Below are positions 6,189 to 13,171 of a stretch of DNA of 29,236 nucleotides, one piece after another; the stretch's first letter is position 1; each line of letters opens with the position of its first letter. Under the pieces are notes generated by a model. The model was not told the origin of the DNA and ran no database searches. It saw only the letters and a list, made by a program, of their open reading frames with translations. Position numbers and translations under genes: made by a program. The stretch is from assembly GCA_945957335.1 (NCBI GenBank), contig CAMFLJ010000006.1, positions 1 through 29,236 of the forward strand, written 5' to 3'. The stretch comes from an uncultured Actinomycetes bacterium. GTDB taxonomy: Bacteria; Actinomycetota; Acidimicrobiia; Acidimicrobiales; Acidimicrobilacustridaceae.

Positions 6189-7382
6189 GTGGAGAGGCTC
6201 GCGATCGACCTGCTGGCACCGGAGCTGTACGCCGGCGACCCGTACCCCACCTACGCGTGGATGCGGGCCAACGAGCCCGTCTACTGGGACGAGGCCAATG
6301 AGCTCTGGGGCATCGCTCGCTACGACGACATCGTCCGGATCGAGAAGGACAAGGACACCTTCATCTCGTCCGACACCGAGAAGGGCGGCTACCGGCCCAA
6401 CCTGCCGGCCGACCCGGCCATCATCGGGCTCGACGATCCCCAGCACCACAAGCGCCGCAACCTCGTGTCGCGCCGCTTCACCCCCCGTGCCGCCTCCGCC
6501 TGGGAGGACGACATCCGGGGCAAGGTCACGGCCCTGATCGACGGCGCCGTCGCCGCCCAGGAGGCCAACGGCTCGGTCGAGGTCGTCAACGAGCTCGCCG
6601 CCCCGCTGCCCGCCATGATGATCGGCAAGCTGCTCGGCTTCGACGAGGCCGACTGGCCCAAGCTCAAGCACTGGTCCGAGACCACCATCGCCATGGGCGG
6701 TGGCCCCCGGTACTTCAACGAGGTCGGCATGACCTCGGCCATGGAGTTCGCCCAGGCCTGCGCCGAGCTGTTCGCCGAGAAGAAGCAGAACCCCGGCGAC
6801 GACGTGCTCTCGCACTACACCACGGCCGAGGTCGACGGCTGCCCGATGGACGACGCCATGGTGATCAGCGACTCGCTGCTCCTGCTCGACGGCGGCGCCG
6901 AGACCACCCGCACGGTGATCGCCCACACCATCGTGAACCTCTTCGAGAACCCCGAGCAGCTCGAGAAGCTGCGGGCCGGCGCCGACCTCACCGTCGCCGT
7001 CGAGGAGTTCATCCGCTACGTCACCCCGATCCACAACATGTGCCGGGTGGCCCGGGTCGACGCCGAGGTCGGTGGGGTCACCATCCCCGCCGGCAACCAG
7101 GTGGTGCTCATGTACAGCTCCGCCAACCGCGACGAGGCCCACTTCGACGACCCCGAGTCGCTCGACGTCACCCGCACGCCCAACAACCACATCTCGTTCG
7201 GCTTCGGCACCCACTTCTGCCTCGGCGCCTCGCTGGCCCGCCTCGAGATCAAGGTGTTCTTCGAGGAGCTGCTCCGCCGCACCAAGGGCTGGGAGCTCAC
7301 GCCGGGCACCGAGCCGGCCTGGATGCCGAACGCCTTCGTGCGCGGCGTCGAGTCGGCCCAGGTCACCTTCGACTGGGCCTAG
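6189..7382 (+). CDS. Cytochrome P450 monooxygenase
   Basis: 397 residues, the normal size for a soluble bacterial class I P450. The heme-binding signature FGFGTHFCLGASLAR puts the axial cysteine at C344. The K-helix ExxR is E273-F-I-R276. The I-helix reads LLLDGGAETTRTV, with GGAETT in the oxygen-activation position where AGxETT is usual. The C-helix region HHKRRNLVSRRFTP is typical. The GTG start at 6189 has GGGGAGG 9 nt upstream. General resemblance to actinobacterial P450s that hydroxylate steroid side chains or fatty acyl groups (CYP125/142-like) is an impression only. It needs ferredoxin and reductase partners that are not encoded here. It is followed 91 nt later by a cupin-like gene on the same strand. 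Confidence 0.93.
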   Translation: MERLAIDLLAPELYAGDPYPTYAWMRANEPVYWDEANELWGIARYDDIVRIEKDKDTFISSDTEKGGYRPNLPADPAIIGLDDPQHHKRRNLVSRRFTPRAASAWEDDIRGKVTALIDGAVAAQEANGSVEVVNELAAPLPAMMIGKLLGFDEADWPKLKHWSETTIAMGGGPRYFNEVGMTSAMEFAQACAELFAEKKQNPGDDVLSHYTTAEVDGCPMDDAMVISDSLLLLDGGAETTRTVIAHTIVNLFENPEQLEKLRAGADLTVAVEEFIRYVTPIHNMCRVARVDAEVGGVTIPAGNQVVLMYSSANRDEAHFDDPESLDVTRTPNNHISFGFGTHFCLGASLARLEIKVFFEELLRRTKGWELTPGTEPAWMPNAFVRGVESAQVTFDWA

Positions 7383-7473
7383 GCCCGCCCGCCGCCGGCG
7401 GCCCCGTCCGGGCGCCCCGTCACCCGCTCCGCATCACCGATCGCACCGCACCCGCACCGCACCAGGGGGAACC

Positions 7474-8004
7474 ATGTCCGAGGCCGTCGACCCGACCACC
7501 GTCGAGCTGCCCATCGAGGGCGTCGAGCCGATCTTCCGGCACATGGACGACCCCGACATGCCGTGGCAGCTGTGCCGCCACCAGCGCAACGCCGACGGCT
7601 CGGAGAGCTACGTGCGCGAGAAGTGGTTCGCGTTCAGCCCCGACCCGCAGTACCTCTCGCTCTACGCCGAGTACGACCCCGGGATGATGGTGCGCCGCCA
7701 CGGCCACTACAGCCCGCACATCGTGTTCGTCATCGACGGCGGGCTGTGGTTCGGCGACCGCTGGTGCCCGGCCGGCAGCCACATCGAGCTGCCCTTCGGC
7801 GCCGCCTTCGGCCCCATCCGGGCCGGCGACGAGGGCGCCAAGCTGTTCGAGGTGATGATGGGTGACCCCCGCTCGTGGGGCGACCAGCCCGAGGTCTACG
7901 AGGCGGCGCTGGCCGACAACGGCGTCACGCCGCTGCCCGACCCGCCGGTCGAGTTCCCCGAGTGGCTCTCCGACCTGCGCCAGACCTGGGCCGGCGCCGA
8001 GTAG
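7474..8004 (+). CDS. Cupin-fold protein, P450-linked
   Basis: 176 residues. The ATG at 7474 has AGGGGGA just upstream. A single cupin barrel is visible. The first motif is GMMVRRHGHYSPHIVFVIDG, which keeps the HxH pair and a third histidine where the metal-binding Glu often sits. The second is PAGSHIELPFGAAFGPIRAG. An additional N-terminal part (IFRHMDDPDMPWQLCRHQRN) precedes it. Such proteins are found as isolated ORFs beside oxidative genes; some bind Fe or Zn and catalyse dioxygenation or isomerisation. Here it shares an operon with the P450, so it may act on the same substrate. Function not assigned. Confidence 0.75.
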   Translation: MSEAVDPTTVELPIEGVEPIFRHMDDPDMPWQLCRHQRNADGSESYVREKWFAFSPDPQYLSLYAEYDPGMMVRRHGHYSPHIVFVIDGGLWFGDRWCPAGSHIELPFGAAFGPIRAGDEGAKLFEVMMGDPRSWGDQPEVYEAALADNGVTPLPDPPVEFPEWLSDLRQTWAGAE

Positions 8005-8014
8005 CACCCGGGCC

Positions 8015-8034
8015 GGCCCTCGGTCCTCAGGGCC
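8015..8034. terminator. Hairpin between convergent cupin and nitroreductase genes
   Basis: GGCCCT (8015-8020) pairs with AGGGCC (8029-8034) over an 8-nt loop. It overlaps the nitroreductase stop at 8027-8029 and follows the cupin stop at 8004. No T-run, as is common at this GC content. Confidence 0.4.
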
Positions 8035-8677
8035 AGAGGGGGCCTTCGGTGTCCCATCCGACGGGCTGGCCCCAGCCGTTGCGGAACGACACGTCACGGG
8101 CGGGCTGGCGCTGGGCCACGCCCCACTTGCCCGTGGGGTAGCCGAACGACACGGTGCCGGCGATGTACCAGGTCTCGTCGGAGGGCACGCCGAGGATCTC
8201 GCGGGTCTCCCCGTCGAAGAACGCCAGGGCCTGGGTGAGCGACGAGCCGATGCCCTCGGCCCGGGCCGCCAGCTGCGCGCTCCACATGGCCGGGTAGATC
8301 GAGCTGCCACCCGGGTCGGAGCTGAACCCGAAGAGGTAGAGCGGGACCTCCTCGAAGTGGTCGGCCAGCCACTGGGCCGACTTCTGCACGGCGAGCATGC
8401 TCTTGGACTCGGGCGTGTCGGGGGCGGCGAGGGCCGAGTCGATGCGGTCCTTGTAGTAGCCGGTCCAGAGCCCGGCGATGGCCTGCTGGTAGAGCGGCGC
8501 CAGGCGGGCCTTCACCTCGGGCGAGTCGACCAGCATGAAGCGCCAGTTCTGGGTGTTGCCGCCGCTCGGGGCGCGCACGGCGGCGTCGAGGATGCGCTCC
8601 TGGGCGTCCATCGGGATCGGCTCGGGCGTGACCCGGCGCATCGCACGGGTCGTGTAGAGGGCTTCGCGGACGTCCAT
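8027..8677 (-). CDS. Nitroreductase-family FMN oxidoreductase
   Basis: 216 residues, the usual length. The N-terminal FMN-phosphate region reads TTRAMRRVTPEPI, followed by AAVRAPSGGNTQNWRFMLVD, the standard nitroreductase core (AxxAPSxxNxQxWRF). The C-terminal GxxxTxxL segment is GIGSSLTQALAFF, and the final substrate-binding part is VSFGYPTGKWG. The enzyme should be a dimeric, FMN-dependent NAD(P)H reductase acting on nitro, quinone or enone substrates. The ATG at 8675-8677 starts 1 nt after the SCO6745-family stop and has AAGGAGG 8 nt upstream, so the two genes are translationally coupled. Confidence 0.88.
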   Translation of the reverse strand: MDVREALYTTRAMRRVTPEPIPMDAQERILDAAVRAPSGGNTQNWRFMLVDSPEVKARLAPLYQQAIAGLWTGYYKDRIDSALAAPDTPESKSMLAVQKSAQWLADHFEEVPLYLFGFSSDPGGSSIYPAMWSAQLAARAEGIGSSLTQALAFFDGETREILGVPSDETWYIAGTVSFGYPTGKWGVAQRQPARDVSFRNGWGQPVGWDTEGPLWP

Positions 8678-8678
8678 G

Positions 8679-9428
8679 TCAGGCCTCCTTGGCGGCGACG
8701 ACGGCGGTGTGCAGGTCGTTGATCAGCCCGGCGAACTGCGCTCGCTCGTCGGGGTCGAGGCCGGCGAGGGCCAGGCCGAAGGCGGCGTCGGTGCCGGCCT
8801 CGGCGACCTTCCAGCGCTCCTTCACCGAGCCGGCGTCGGGCAGCTTCTCGGCGTCCCAGCCGAAGATGCCGGCCATGTGCGGTGCCCGGTAGGCGAGGGC
8901 CTCCTGGCCGGTGAGGCCGGCAGCCAGGACGGCACCGCCGTGGAGAGCGCCGCGCAGCTCGCGCAGGGCGTTGAGCAGGTACTGGGCCCGGGCCTTGGGC
9001 CGGTCGGCCGAGGGGCCGCCGAGGGCACGCCACCCGGCGAAGAGCGGAGCGCTCGAGGACGTGGCGCCCTCGACGACGCGCTCGCACAGCTCGACGAGCC
9101 GGTCGAAGCCGGGGATGTCGGGCAGGTGGGCCTCGCCGTAGGCACCGGCGAGGGTGACCCACTCCTGGGCCGACTCGCCCGGCGACAGCACCTTGCGGCC
9201 GCTGTCCCACTGCGAGATGACCGAGGCGGGGTTCCAGAACACGAAGGCGGCGGCCACGACGTCGCCGTGCACGTCGCCCAGGGCGCCGCCCCGGCCGAGC
9301 ACGTAGAAGTCGAGCCCGCCGAAGCCCATCTCGGCGCCGCGGGCGTAGGTCGGCCCGTCGAGCATGAACGCGCCACCCACCTGCTCGATGGCGTGGGCGG
9401 TCGCGTGCGCGGCCTCGGTCGGTTCCAT
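8679..9428 (-). CDS. SCO6745-family protein
   Basis: 249 residues. The ATG at 9426-9428 has GGGGGGA 5 nt upstream, which decides the start over an in-frame upstream ATG at 9536. MEPTEAAHATAHAIEQVGGA, the GFGGLDFYVLGRGGALGDV segment and the FVFWNPASVI motif match the opening of actinobacterial SCO6745-family proteins. These are all-helical, of unknown biochemical function and often beside redox enzymes. The C-terminus is ELRGALHGGAVLAAGLTGQE plus GLINDLHTAVVAA. It is co-transcribed with the nitroreductase from a TAGGGT promoter at 9464-9469, divergent from the esterase gene. Confidence 0.75.
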   Translation of the reverse strand: MEPTEAAHATAHAIEQVGGAFMLDGPTYARGAEMGFGGLDFYVLGRGGALGDVHGDVVAAAFVFWNPASVISQWDSGRKVLSPGESAQEWVTLAGAYGEAHLPDIPGFDRLVELCERVVEGATSSSAPLFAGWRALGGPSADRPKARAQYLLNALRELRGALHGGAVLAAGLTGQEALAYRAPHMAGIFGWDAEKLPDAGSVKERWKVAEAGTDAAFGLALAGLDPDERAQFAGLINDLHTAVVAAKEA

Positions 9429-9463
9429 CTGTCCCCCCGATGTGTCGTGGTCCCGGTCGGCGC

Positions 9464-9469
9464 ACCCTA
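9464..9469 (-). promoter_or_regulatory. -10 box, SCO6745/nitroreductase operon
   Basis: TAGGGT on the minus strand, 35 nt before the ATG at 9428. Same hexamer as in front of the DUF222 and MFS genes. Confidence 0.4.
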
Positions 9470-9521
9470 CGCCGTCACGCCCCGCCCGCTCCTGCCGCGC
9501 CGGTCCCCCGCCCCTCCTCGA

Positions 9522-9567
9522 AAGGTGGCTCACCACGTACGGCCCGCCGCGCCACGTGAGCCACCTT
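9522..9567. repeat. Intergenic inverted repeat (TGGCTCAC type), copy 1
   Basis: AAGGTGGCTCAC (9522-9533) and GTGAGCCACCTT (9556-9567) are perfect 12-bp arms around 22 nt. It lies between two divergent promoters, so it is not a normal terminator. The left arm plus the start of the loop (TGGCTCACCACGTACGG) closely matches the palindrome at 13108-13150 (TGGCTCACGACGTCACGG), suggesting a dispersed element. Confidence 0.6.
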
Positions 9568-9583
9568 CGGCGGGGTGGGCGCG

Positions 9584-9589
9584 TAGGTT
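9584..9589 (+). promoter_or_regulatory. -10 box of esterase gene, leaderless
   Basis: TAGGTT, 6 nt before the ATG at 9596. No ribosome site is present between them, consistent with leaderless translation. Confidence 0.5.
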
Positions 9590-9595
9590 CGGGCG

Positions 9596-10504
9596 ATGGC
9601 GATCGGTCGGCGGGCGTTCCTCATCGGTGGCGGCGCCGCGGTCGGCGTGGTCGTGGTCGGCGCGGTGGGCGGTGGCCTGCTGGTCGAGGACGGTGTGCTG
9701 CCGGGCAAGTCGAAGCTCGACGAGGTGCTCGGGCGCTGCGGGTCGATGCTCGAGCCGCCCGACGTCGAGCCCGGGCCCGTCACCTCCGGGACCTTCACCT
9801 CGGCGGCCCGCAACGGGGCCGAGGTGGGCTGGACGGTCATCCGGCCGCCCGGCACCGAGCCCGCCGACGCGCTGCCGGTCTGCCTGTTCCTCCACGGCCG
9901 GGGCGGGTCGCACACCGACGCCACCGGGCCGATGGAGCTGCCCCGCTTCCTCGCCGGCGCCGTGCAGGACGGCGTGCCCCCGTTCGCGATCGTGTCGGTC
10001 GACGGGGGCGACGCCACCAACTGGCACCGCCGCTCCGACGGCGACGACCCGGCGAAGATGATCAGCGACGAGCTGTGGCCGATGCTCTCCGCCCAGGGCC
10101 TCGACGTGGGCCGCCACGCCTTCTGGGGCGTGTCCCTCGGCGGCACCGGAGCGCTCTACCTGGCCACGATGCTGCCCTTCTCGCCCGCCGGCGTCGTGGC
10201 GTCCAGCCCGGCGCTGTGGCGCGAGCCGGGCGAGTGGCAGGCGGGCGCCTACGACGACGCCACCGACTTCGAGGCCAACAACCTGTGGGCCCGTCGCGAC
10301 CTGCTCGACGGCCTCGCCCTGCGCATCGACTGCGGCGAGTCCGACCCCTTCGTCACCCGGGTGCGCGAGTTCCGCGACAGCCTGAGCCCCACGCCGGCCG
10401 GCGGGATCGAGCCCGGCTGCCACGACACGCGCTTCTGGAGCCGGCAGACCCCCGACCAGCTCGCCTTCCTCGGCGCCGCGCTGGCCGCCACCCTGCCCTC
10501 CTGA
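9596..10504 (+). CDS. Tat-exported esterase (alpha/beta hydrolase, esterase D/antigen 85-like)
   Basis: 302 residues. The N-terminus MAIGRRAFLIGGGAAVGVVV is a twin-arginine signal (RRAFL) with a hydrophobic stretch at 10-29 but no clear cleavage site, so it may stay anchored. The mature part is a putative-esterase (PF00756-type) fold. The oxyanion strand reads VCLFLHGRGG. The nucleophile elbow GVSLGG gives S180, the acid is D250 in CGESDPF and the base is H276 in GCHDTRFW. The likely activity is hydrolysis or acyl transfer on an envelope or extracellular ester, as in antigen 85-type proteins; the substrate is unknown. The gene is monocistronic, ending at the large palindrome at 10521-10569. 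Confidence 0.85.
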   Translation: MAIGRRAFLIGGGAAVGVVVVGAVGGGLLVEDGVLPGKSKLDEVLGRCGSMLEPPDVEPGPVTSGTFTSAARNGAEVGWTVIRPPGTEPADALPVCLFLHGRGGSHTDATGPMELPRFLAGAVQDGVPPFAIVSVDGGDATNWHRRSDGDDPAKMISDELWPMLSAQGLDVGRHAFWGVSLGGTGALYLATMLPFSPAGVVASSPALWREPGEWQAGAYDDATDFEANNLWARRDLLDGLALRIDCGESDPFVTRVREFRDSLSPTPAGGIEPGCHDTRFWSRQTPDQLAFLGAALAATLPS

Positions 10505-10520
10505 GCCTGTCCGCTCGACA

Positions 10521-10569
10521 CCCTCTGGTACAGCTCGTCGCACCAGGTGCGATCAGCTGTACCAGAGGG
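10521..10569. terminator. Large nested palindrome, bidirectional terminator candidate
   Basis: Perfect 15-bp outer arms CCCTCTGGTACAGCT (10521-10535) and AGCTGTACCAGAGGG (10555-10569). Inside them, after a 2-nt offset on each side, lie 7-bp inner arms TCGCACC and GGTGCGA around a single A. It lies between the convergent esterase and NTF2-like genes. There is no T-run. The nested layout is shared with 13108-13150. Confidence 0.6.
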
Positions 10570-10575
10570 ATCAGC

Positions 10576-10623
10576 GAGGCCGAGGCCGAGGCCGAGGGCG
10601 AGGGCGAGGGCGAGGGCGAGGGC
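10576..10623. repeat. Hexanucleotide microsatellite
   Basis: Eight head-to-tail hexamers: GAGGCC three times, then GAGGGC five times. It abuts the stop codon (10624-10626) of the minus-strand NTF2-like gene, so it is transcribed as the first 48 nt of its 3' end. Copy number could vary by slippage. Confidence 0.9.
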
Positions 10624-11169
10624 TCAGGCGAACTCGTACTCGACGACGTCGTCGAGGGAGACGGGCCGGTCCTCGATGCCGTCGAAGCCGTCGGCGCCGG
10701 TGTAGCTGTCCTCGCCGATGAACAGGCCGTCGTCGCCGATCGGCCAGATGATGGCCATGCGGGCCTCGTAGAGGTAGTAGCCGTCGGGGTCGGCCACGGT
10801 CTTGCCCATCGCCTCGAGCGTGCGGCCCGGGTACGCCATGCGCATCACGCCCTCGGTGAGGATGCAGTGGCGGTCGACCACGAGGCGGTCGATGTCGAGG
10901 TGCAGGCGGTGCGCGCCCGACGCCGCGAAGTTCTCGTAGAACTGCTGCACCGCGGCCTTGCCGACGATGTCGACCTGACCGCTCGGCGAGAAGTTCTGGT
11001 AGAGCGCCTTCTCCGACACGGTGGCCATGAGGCTCTCCATGTCGAGCGAGGCCTCGGCCTTCATGTGCTGGAGCAGCAGCTCGAGGTTGCGCACGAGCAC
11101 CGGGTCGGTCTCGGTGGCGAGGCGTTCGGTGACCTTGCGCCAGGTCAGGTTCTGGTCGATGACGGGCAT
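10624..11169 (-). CDS. NTF2/SnoaL-like protein
   Basis: 181 residues. The ATG at 11167-11169 has GGGGGA 7 nt upstream. The pattern is NTF2-like (alpha+beta cone): an N-terminal helix (LVRNLELLLQHMKAEASLDM), ESLMATVSEKALYQNFSPSG, GKAAVQQFYENFAASGA, then beta strands LHLDIDRLVVDRHCILTEGV and ARMAIIWPIGDDGLFIGEDSY. Proteins of this fold include small isomerases, dehydratases and hydrolases. Catalytic residues are not evident here. It follows the acyl-CoA dehydrogenase gene by 95 nt in the same direction, with a hairpin between, so it may be in the same operon and serve lipid or steroid breakdown. Confidence 0.75.
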   Translation of the reverse strand: MPVIDQNLTWRKVTERLATETDPVLVRNLELLLQHMKAEASLDMESLMATVSEKALYQNFSPSGQVDIVGKAAVQQFYENFAASGAHRLHLDIDRLVVDRHCILTEGVMRMAYPGRTLEAMGKTVADPDGYYLYEARMAIIWPIGDDGLFIGEDSYTGADGFDGIEDRPVSLDDVVEYEFA

Positions 11170-11199
11170 GGCGGTCCCCCTGTGGTGTGCGATGCCTCC

Positions 11200-11219
11200 G
11201 GGCACCGGAAGGGGTGCCC
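11200..11219 (-). terminator. Intra-operon hairpin
   Basis: GGGCACC / GGTGCCC, a perfect 7-bp stem over GGAAGG. It lies between the acyl-CoA dehydrogenase stop and the NTF2-like start, so it may partly terminate or act as an mRNA-processing or stability element. Confidence 0.4.
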
Positions 11220-11264
11220 GTCGGCCCGACCGCCCTCCCCCGGCGGCCGGGCCAACAGTGTGGT

Positions 11265-12566
11265 CTAGAGCTCGTCCGCCATGCGGTCGAGGAGGTCGGC
11301 CCACTCCTCGCGGGCCTCTGCGCGGCGCTCGATCAGGTGCTCGCTCGGCCAGAACCCGGGGGCAGCGGAGTAGCCCTTGAGCACGTCGCGGGCGACGGTG
11401 ATCTTGTGCACCTCGGTGGGCCCGTCGGCGATGCCCATCGACACCGCTGCCATGAGCATGTCGGCGAGCGGCATCTCGTTGGAGACGCCGAGGGCGCCGT
11501 GGATCTGCATCGTGCGCAGCACGGCGTCGCGGTACACGCGGGGCAGCACGGCCTTGATGGCGGCGATCTCGCGGCGGGCGCCGTGGCCGCCCTTCTGGTC
11601 GACGACCCATGCGGCGTGGAGCACCTGGAGGCGGAACTGCTGCAGCTCGATCCAGGCGTCGGCGACCTTCTCCTGGGTCATCTGCTTCTTGGCCAGCAGC
11701 TCGCCCTGGGTGGTGCGGCTGAGGGCGCGCTCGCAGAGCATGTCGAGCAGGCGGCCGAGGGCACCGACGCTGCGCATGGCGTGGTGGAGGCGGCCACCGC
11801 CGAGGCGGGTCTGGGCGACGTGGAAGGCCTGGCCCTCGCCGCCGAGGAGGTTCTCGGCCGGCACGCGCACGGAGTTGTACCGGACGTAGGCGTGGCTGCC
11901 GTGGCCGAGGGGCTCCTGGCCGACGCCGACGTTGCGCACGACCTCGATGCCGGGCGTGTCGGTGGGGACGAGGAACATCGAGGCGCCGGTGTGGATCGAC
12001 ACGTCGGGGTCGGTCACGCACATCACGACGAGGAACGAGGCGAAGCGCAGCGAGGAGCTGAACCACTTCTCGCCGTCGATGACCCACTCGTCGCCGTCGC
12101 GGACGGCCCGGCAGCGGAAGACGCCGGGGTCGGCGCCGCCCTGGGGCTCGGTCATCGAGTAGCACGACGAGATGTGGCCGTCGAGGAGCGGCTGGAGGTA
12201 CTTCGCCTTCTGCTCCGGCGTGCCGTAGTGGGCGATGATCTCGGCGTTGCCGGAGTCGGGGGCCTGGGTGCCGAACACGGTGGGGGCGAACTGCGAGCGC
12301 CCGAGGATCTCGTTCATGTAGGCGAGGCGCACCTGGCCGTAGCCCTGGCCGCCGAACTCGGGCGTGAGGTGGCACGACCACAGCCCGGCGTCCTTCACCT
12401 TCTGCTGCAGGGGCCGGATGGCCTCCTCGTAGAAGATGCCCGACTTGTCGTAGACGGTCTCCTCGCCCTTGAAGGCGAGGTCGAGGCTCTCGACGTTCTC
12501 CTTCACGAACTCGCGGATCCAGTCGAGCTGGTCCTGGAACTCGGGTTCGATGCTGAAGTCGGCCAC
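11265..12566 (-). CDS. Acyl-CoA dehydrogenase (ACAD10/11-like group)
   Basis: 433 residues, a full-length FAD enzyme. The GTG start at 12564-12566 has GAGGGGG upstream. The N-terminal helical domain includes GLWSCHLTPEFGGQGYG. The middle beta-domain signature is CYSMTEPQGGADPGVFRCRA followed by VIDGEKWFSSS. The C-terminal helices contain RLGGGRLHHAMRSVGAL and QIHGALGVSNEMPLADM. The segment around GIADGPTEVHKITVAR has Asp where medium-chain enzymes have the catalytic Glu (YEGT), a variant I associate with the ACAD10/11 group. It oxidises an acyl-CoA to the 2-enoyl-CoA, passing electrons to ETF. It is probably followed in the operon by the NTF2-like gene. The divergent neighbour is the epoxide-hydrolase-like gene. 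Confidence 0.9.
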   Translation of the reverse strand: MADFSIEPEFQDQLDWIREFVKENVESLDLAFKGEETVYDKSGIFYEEAIRPLQQKVKDAGLWSCHLTPEFGGQGYGQVRLAYMNEILGRSQFAPTVFGTQAPDSGNAEIIAHYGTPEQKAKYLQPLLDGHISSCYSMTEPQGGADPGVFRCRAVRDGDEWVIDGEKWFSSSLRFASFLVVMCVTDPDVSIHTGASMFLVPTDTPGIEVVRNVGVGQEPLGHGSHAYVRYNSVRVPAENLLGGEGQAFHVAQTRLGGGRLHHAMRSVGALGRLLDMLCERALSRTTQGELLAKKQMTQEKVADAWIELQQFRLQVLHAAWVVDQKGGHGARREIAAIKAVLPRVYRDAVLRTMQIHGALGVSNEMPLADMLMAAVSMGIADGPTEVHKITVARDVLKGYSAAPGFWPSEHLIERRAEAREEWADLLDRMADEL

Positions 12567-12585
12567 GGTGCCCCCTCGTGAGATT

Positions 12586-12593
12586 GTCTAGAC
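12586..12593. promoter_or_regulatory. GTCTAGAC palindrome at the acyl-CoA dehydrogenase promoter
   Basis: A perfect 8-bp palindrome with AT-rich flanks (ATT before, GAAT after), 19 nt upstream of the GTG at 12566. It overlaps the minus-strand GACAAT, a possible -10 box. It could be a repressor site. The symmetry is short, so confidence is low. Confidence 0.3.
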
Positions 12594-12690
12594 GAATGCA
12601 CTGTAGGCGCGCTCCCGTCCCCCGGCCAGCAGCCCGGGTGCGAGGATGTCGGGCCGGGCGCGACGGGCGCCCACGACATCGGGGGGACCC

Positions 12691-13077
12691 ATGGCCGAGC
12701 ACGACTACGAGCAGCTGGTGCGCGACTTCTGCGCGGCGTGGGCCGCCGCCGACTTCGACCTCGTCGTGAGCTACTTCGCCCCCGACGGCGTGTACCACAA
12801 CATCCCCGTCGACCCCCTCACGGGCCACGAGGCCATCCGGGGGATGATCGAGATGTTCACCGCCGGGCTCACCATCGAGGAGTTCAAGATCCTGACGATG
12901 ATCAGCGACGGCCCCACCGTGATCACCGAGCGCGTCGACATCTTCGTGAAGCCCGACGGCAGCAAGGTCGAGCTGCCGGTCATGGGCATCTTCGAGTGGA
13001 GCGGCGACAAGATCCAGAGCTGGCGCGAGTACTTCGACCTCAACCAGTTCATGTCGCAGGCGATGCCCGCCGAGTAG
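12691..13077 (+). CDS. Limonene-1,2-epoxide hydrolase-like protein
   Basis: 128 residues. The ATG at 12691 has GGGGGGA 5 nt upstream. The protein is NTF2-fold and carries the full active-site set of the limonene-epoxide hydrolase family. Y35 and N37 (in GVYHNIP) position the water, R81 and D83 are in TERVDIF, and D116 is in WREYFD. This corresponds to Tyr53/Asn55/Arg99/Asp101/Asp132 of the Rhodococcus enzyme. The predicted reaction is one-step addition of water to an epoxide. Steroid and lipid epoxides are substrates of the mycobacterial relative. It is transcribed divergently from the acyl-CoA dehydrogenase and ends before the nested palindrome at 13108. Confidence 0.85.
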   Translation: MAEHDYEQLVRDFCAAWAAADFDLVVSYFAPDGVYHNIPVDPLTGHEAIRGMIEMFTAGLTIEEFKILTMISDGPTVITERVDIFVKPDGSKVELPVMGIFEWSGDKIQSWREYFDLNQFMSQAMPAE

Positions 13078-13107
13078 CCCCTGGCGACCCCACCCCGAAC
13101 CGCGCGT

Positions 13108-13150
13108 GCTGGCTCACGACGTCACGGTTTCCGTGACGCTGTGAGCCAGC
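13108..13150. terminator. Nested palindrome (TGGCTCAC type), copy 2; bidirectional terminator candidate
   Basis: Outer arms GCTGGCTCAC (13108-13117) and GTGAGCCAGC (13141-13150). Inner arms CGTCACGG (13120-13127) and CCGTGACG (13131-13138) flank TTT, with a 2-nt offset between the arms. It lies between convergent genes. The left half shares TGGCTCACnACGT with the repeat at 9522. Confidence 0.6.
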
Positions 13151-13171
13151 GTCGCGTCCGGCCTCGGTCCG

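Noticed and set aside
9364..11268. A long plus-strand frame continuing through the esterase, the palindrome and the hexamer repeat
   Set aside because: It is a shadow in the wrong frame; its EAEAEGEGEG stretch is just the microsatellite translated.
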